From assembly GCA_002869465.1 (NCBI GenBank), contig PKSW01000044.1, forward strand, positions 2,812-17,595: DNA of 14,784 bases. The letters are read 5' to 3'. A model generated the notes under the pieces. It ran no database searches. It saw only the letters and a program-made list of their open reading frames with translations, and had not been told where the DNA came from. The number at the start of each line of letters is the position of its first letter. Positions within the stretch are counted from its first letter, which is position 1. Positions 13,548-14,784 of this stretch are shown piece after piece. The stretch is from Marinilabiliales bacterium (GTDB lineage: Bacteria; Bacteroidota; Bacteroidia; Bacteroidales; F082). Both the position numbers and the translations under genes were made by a program.

Positions 13548-14784
13548 TTATCTTAGTTTTAAAGTGATGATCGTAAACACCGCCAGCATAATTCCAACAA
13601 TGAAAAACCGGAGTACAATTTTAGGCTCAGGATATCCAAGTTTTTGGAAATGATGGTGCAATGGCGACATTTTAAAAATGCGCACCCCGGCACCACGGGT
13701 TCGTTTGGTGTATTTGAAATAACTTACCTGGATAATGACTGATAAACTTTCTGCCAGGAAAATCCCGCAGAGGATGGGTATGAGCAATTCTTTACGGATG
13801 ATAATTGCAAAAACGGCAATAATCCCACCGATAGCCAGGCTACCTGTATCGCCCATAAATACCTGGGCCGGATAGGTATTGTACCAAAGAAATCCTACCG
13901 TAGCACCTACGAATGCACTAACATAAATGGTTAATTCACCCACATTGGGTAAATACATGATGTTCAGGTAGTCAGCGAAAATGATGTTGCCTGAAACCCA
14001 TGCCAGAATCCCAAGAGTTAATCCAATGATGGCAGAAGTTCCGGTGGCAAGGCCATCCATCCCGTCGGTCAGGTTGGCGCCATTTGACACGCCGACAATT
14101 ATCAGGATAACAATCGGAATAAAAATTAAAAATGCCCATTTTTGATATCCATCGCCCAACCACTTTAAAAGATATGCATAGTCAAATTCATTGTTTTTGA
14201 AAAATGGAATTGTTGTTTTTGTCGACCTAGCTTCTTCAATTACAAAGTTGTCAGTTGGCGTAATTTCGGTGCTCCCAATTTGCGTTTGTTGCACAATAGC
14301 TTGTTGTTTTTCCCTGACAACAACAGAAGGATTATAATACATAACCAGACCTACAATCAGGCCAAGGATTACCTGGGCCACAATCTTATATTTCCCGCTT
14401 AAACCAGCTTTGTCCTTTTTAAATATTTTGATATAATCATCCAGAAAGCCAACACCACCAAGCCATACAGTTGTGAAAAGCATTAAGATGATATAGATAT
14501 TATCAAGCTTGGCGAATAGCAATGCAGGGATTAGAATTGAAGCAAGAATAATCAGTCCACCCATAGTGGGTGTTCCCTGTTTATCCAGTTGCCCTTCGAG
14601 GCCGAGGTCGCGAATGGTTTCCCCAACCTGTTTTTTATTCAGATAATTGATCCATCTTTTACCAAATAGCAGCGAAATAATGAGGGAGGTGATGACGGCC
14701 ATAGCAGCCCTGAAAGAGAGGTATTCGAAAACCCCTGCTCCAGGCAGTGCATACATTTCATCCAGGTATTTAAATAAATAATAA
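13548..14784 (-). CDS. mraY: Phospho-N-acetylmuramoyl-pentapeptide-transferase, missing the first codons at the window edge
   Basis: MraY transfers phospho-MurNAc-pentapeptide to undecaprenyl phosphate, making lipid I in the inner membrane. The frame stays open past the ATG at 14754-14756 to the window edge. The nine codons upstream read YYLFKYLDE, which matches the usual Bacteroidota start (MLYYLF...), so the true start is probably one or two codons outside and the gene is 5' partial. Counting from the internal Met, the catalytic aspartates are in FLDDYIK (104-110), NLTDGMDGLA is at 228-237, and the HHH motif is in MSPLHHHFQKLGYPE near the C-terminus. There are about ten membrane helices. 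A polar insert at about 145-185 makes the protein roughly 50 residues longer than the 360-residue E. coli enzyme. murD follows after 16 bases. Confidence 0.95.
   Translation of the reverse strand, partial: YYLFKYLDEMYALPGAGVFEYLSFRAAMAVITSLIISLLFGKRWINYLNKKQVGETIRDLGLEGQLDKQGTPTMGGLIILASILIPALLFAKLDNIYIILMLFTTVWLGGVGFLDDYIKIFKKDKAGLSGKYKIVAQVILGLIVGLVMYYNPSVVVREKQQAIVQQTQIGSTEITPTDNFVIEEARSTKTTIPFFKNNEFDYAYLLKWLGDGYQKWAFLIFIPIVILIIVGVSNGANLTDGMDGLATGTSAIIGLTLGILAWVSGNIIFADYLNIMYLPNVGELTIYVSAFVGATVGFLWYNTYPAQVFMGDTGSLAIGGIIAVFAIIIRKELLIPILCGIFLAESLSVIIQVSYFKYTKRTRGAGVRIFKMSPLHHHFQKLGYPEPKIVLRFFIVGIMLAVFTIITLKLR

Noticed and set aside
1..14784. Mobile elements, CRISPR arrays, defence systems, tRNA or rRNA genes
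   Set aside because: I found no repeat arrays, transposase or integrase-like proteins, or tRNA-like cloverleaf segments. The whole window is covered by conserved housekeeping genes in familiar order.

Overview
The window looks like a chromosomal core region of a Bacteroidota bacterium, probably Bacteroidales-like and fairly AT-rich. Four things support this: TTTG-N20-TAnnTTTG promoter elements in place of the classical -35/-10, A-rich start contexts without clear Shine-Dalgarno sequences, a GldA-type ABC ATPase, and the Bacteroidota versions of the dcw cluster and of ribosomal protein L13.

Layout. Positions 1-1334 (minus strand) hold the 5' part of metK, a putative SAM-II riboswitch in its leader, and gldA. 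Positions 1400-4197 (plus strand) hold the translation operon rplM-rpsI-rpsB-tsf behind a good promoter. A GC-rich hairpin flanked by A and T runs (4216-4248) sits between the converging tsf and yqeY genes and can terminate both. Positions 4254-14784 (minus strand) are the distal half of the division and cell wall (dcw) cluster, transcribed mraY-murD-ftsW-murG-murC-ftsQ-ftsA-ftsZ-yqeY with very short or overlapping junctions. mraY runs off the right edge.

How the genes work together. MraY and MurG make lipid I and lipid II. MurC and MurD add the first (L-Ala) and second (D-Glu) peptide residues to the UDP-MurNAc precursor. FtsW polymerises lipid II at the septum, FtsQ is a divisome scaffold, and FtsA anchors FtsZ to the membrane. 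L13, S9, S2 and EF-Ts serve translation. MetK makes S-adenosylmethionine, which is the ligand of the proposed riboswitch upstream of it.

Main oddities. ftsZ is interrupted by one in-frame TAA at 5931-5933, with the coding sequence otherwise intact on both sides. This is either a sequencing or assembly error or a real nonsense change in a normally essential gene. The metK leader matches the SAM-II consensus, and the strand that should close its pseudoknot can instead form a competing hairpin. I see no phage, transposon, CRISPR, toxin-antitoxin or defence genes, no tRNA or rRNA, and no evidence of a wholly new system. There is no gene-free stretch longer than 300 bases.
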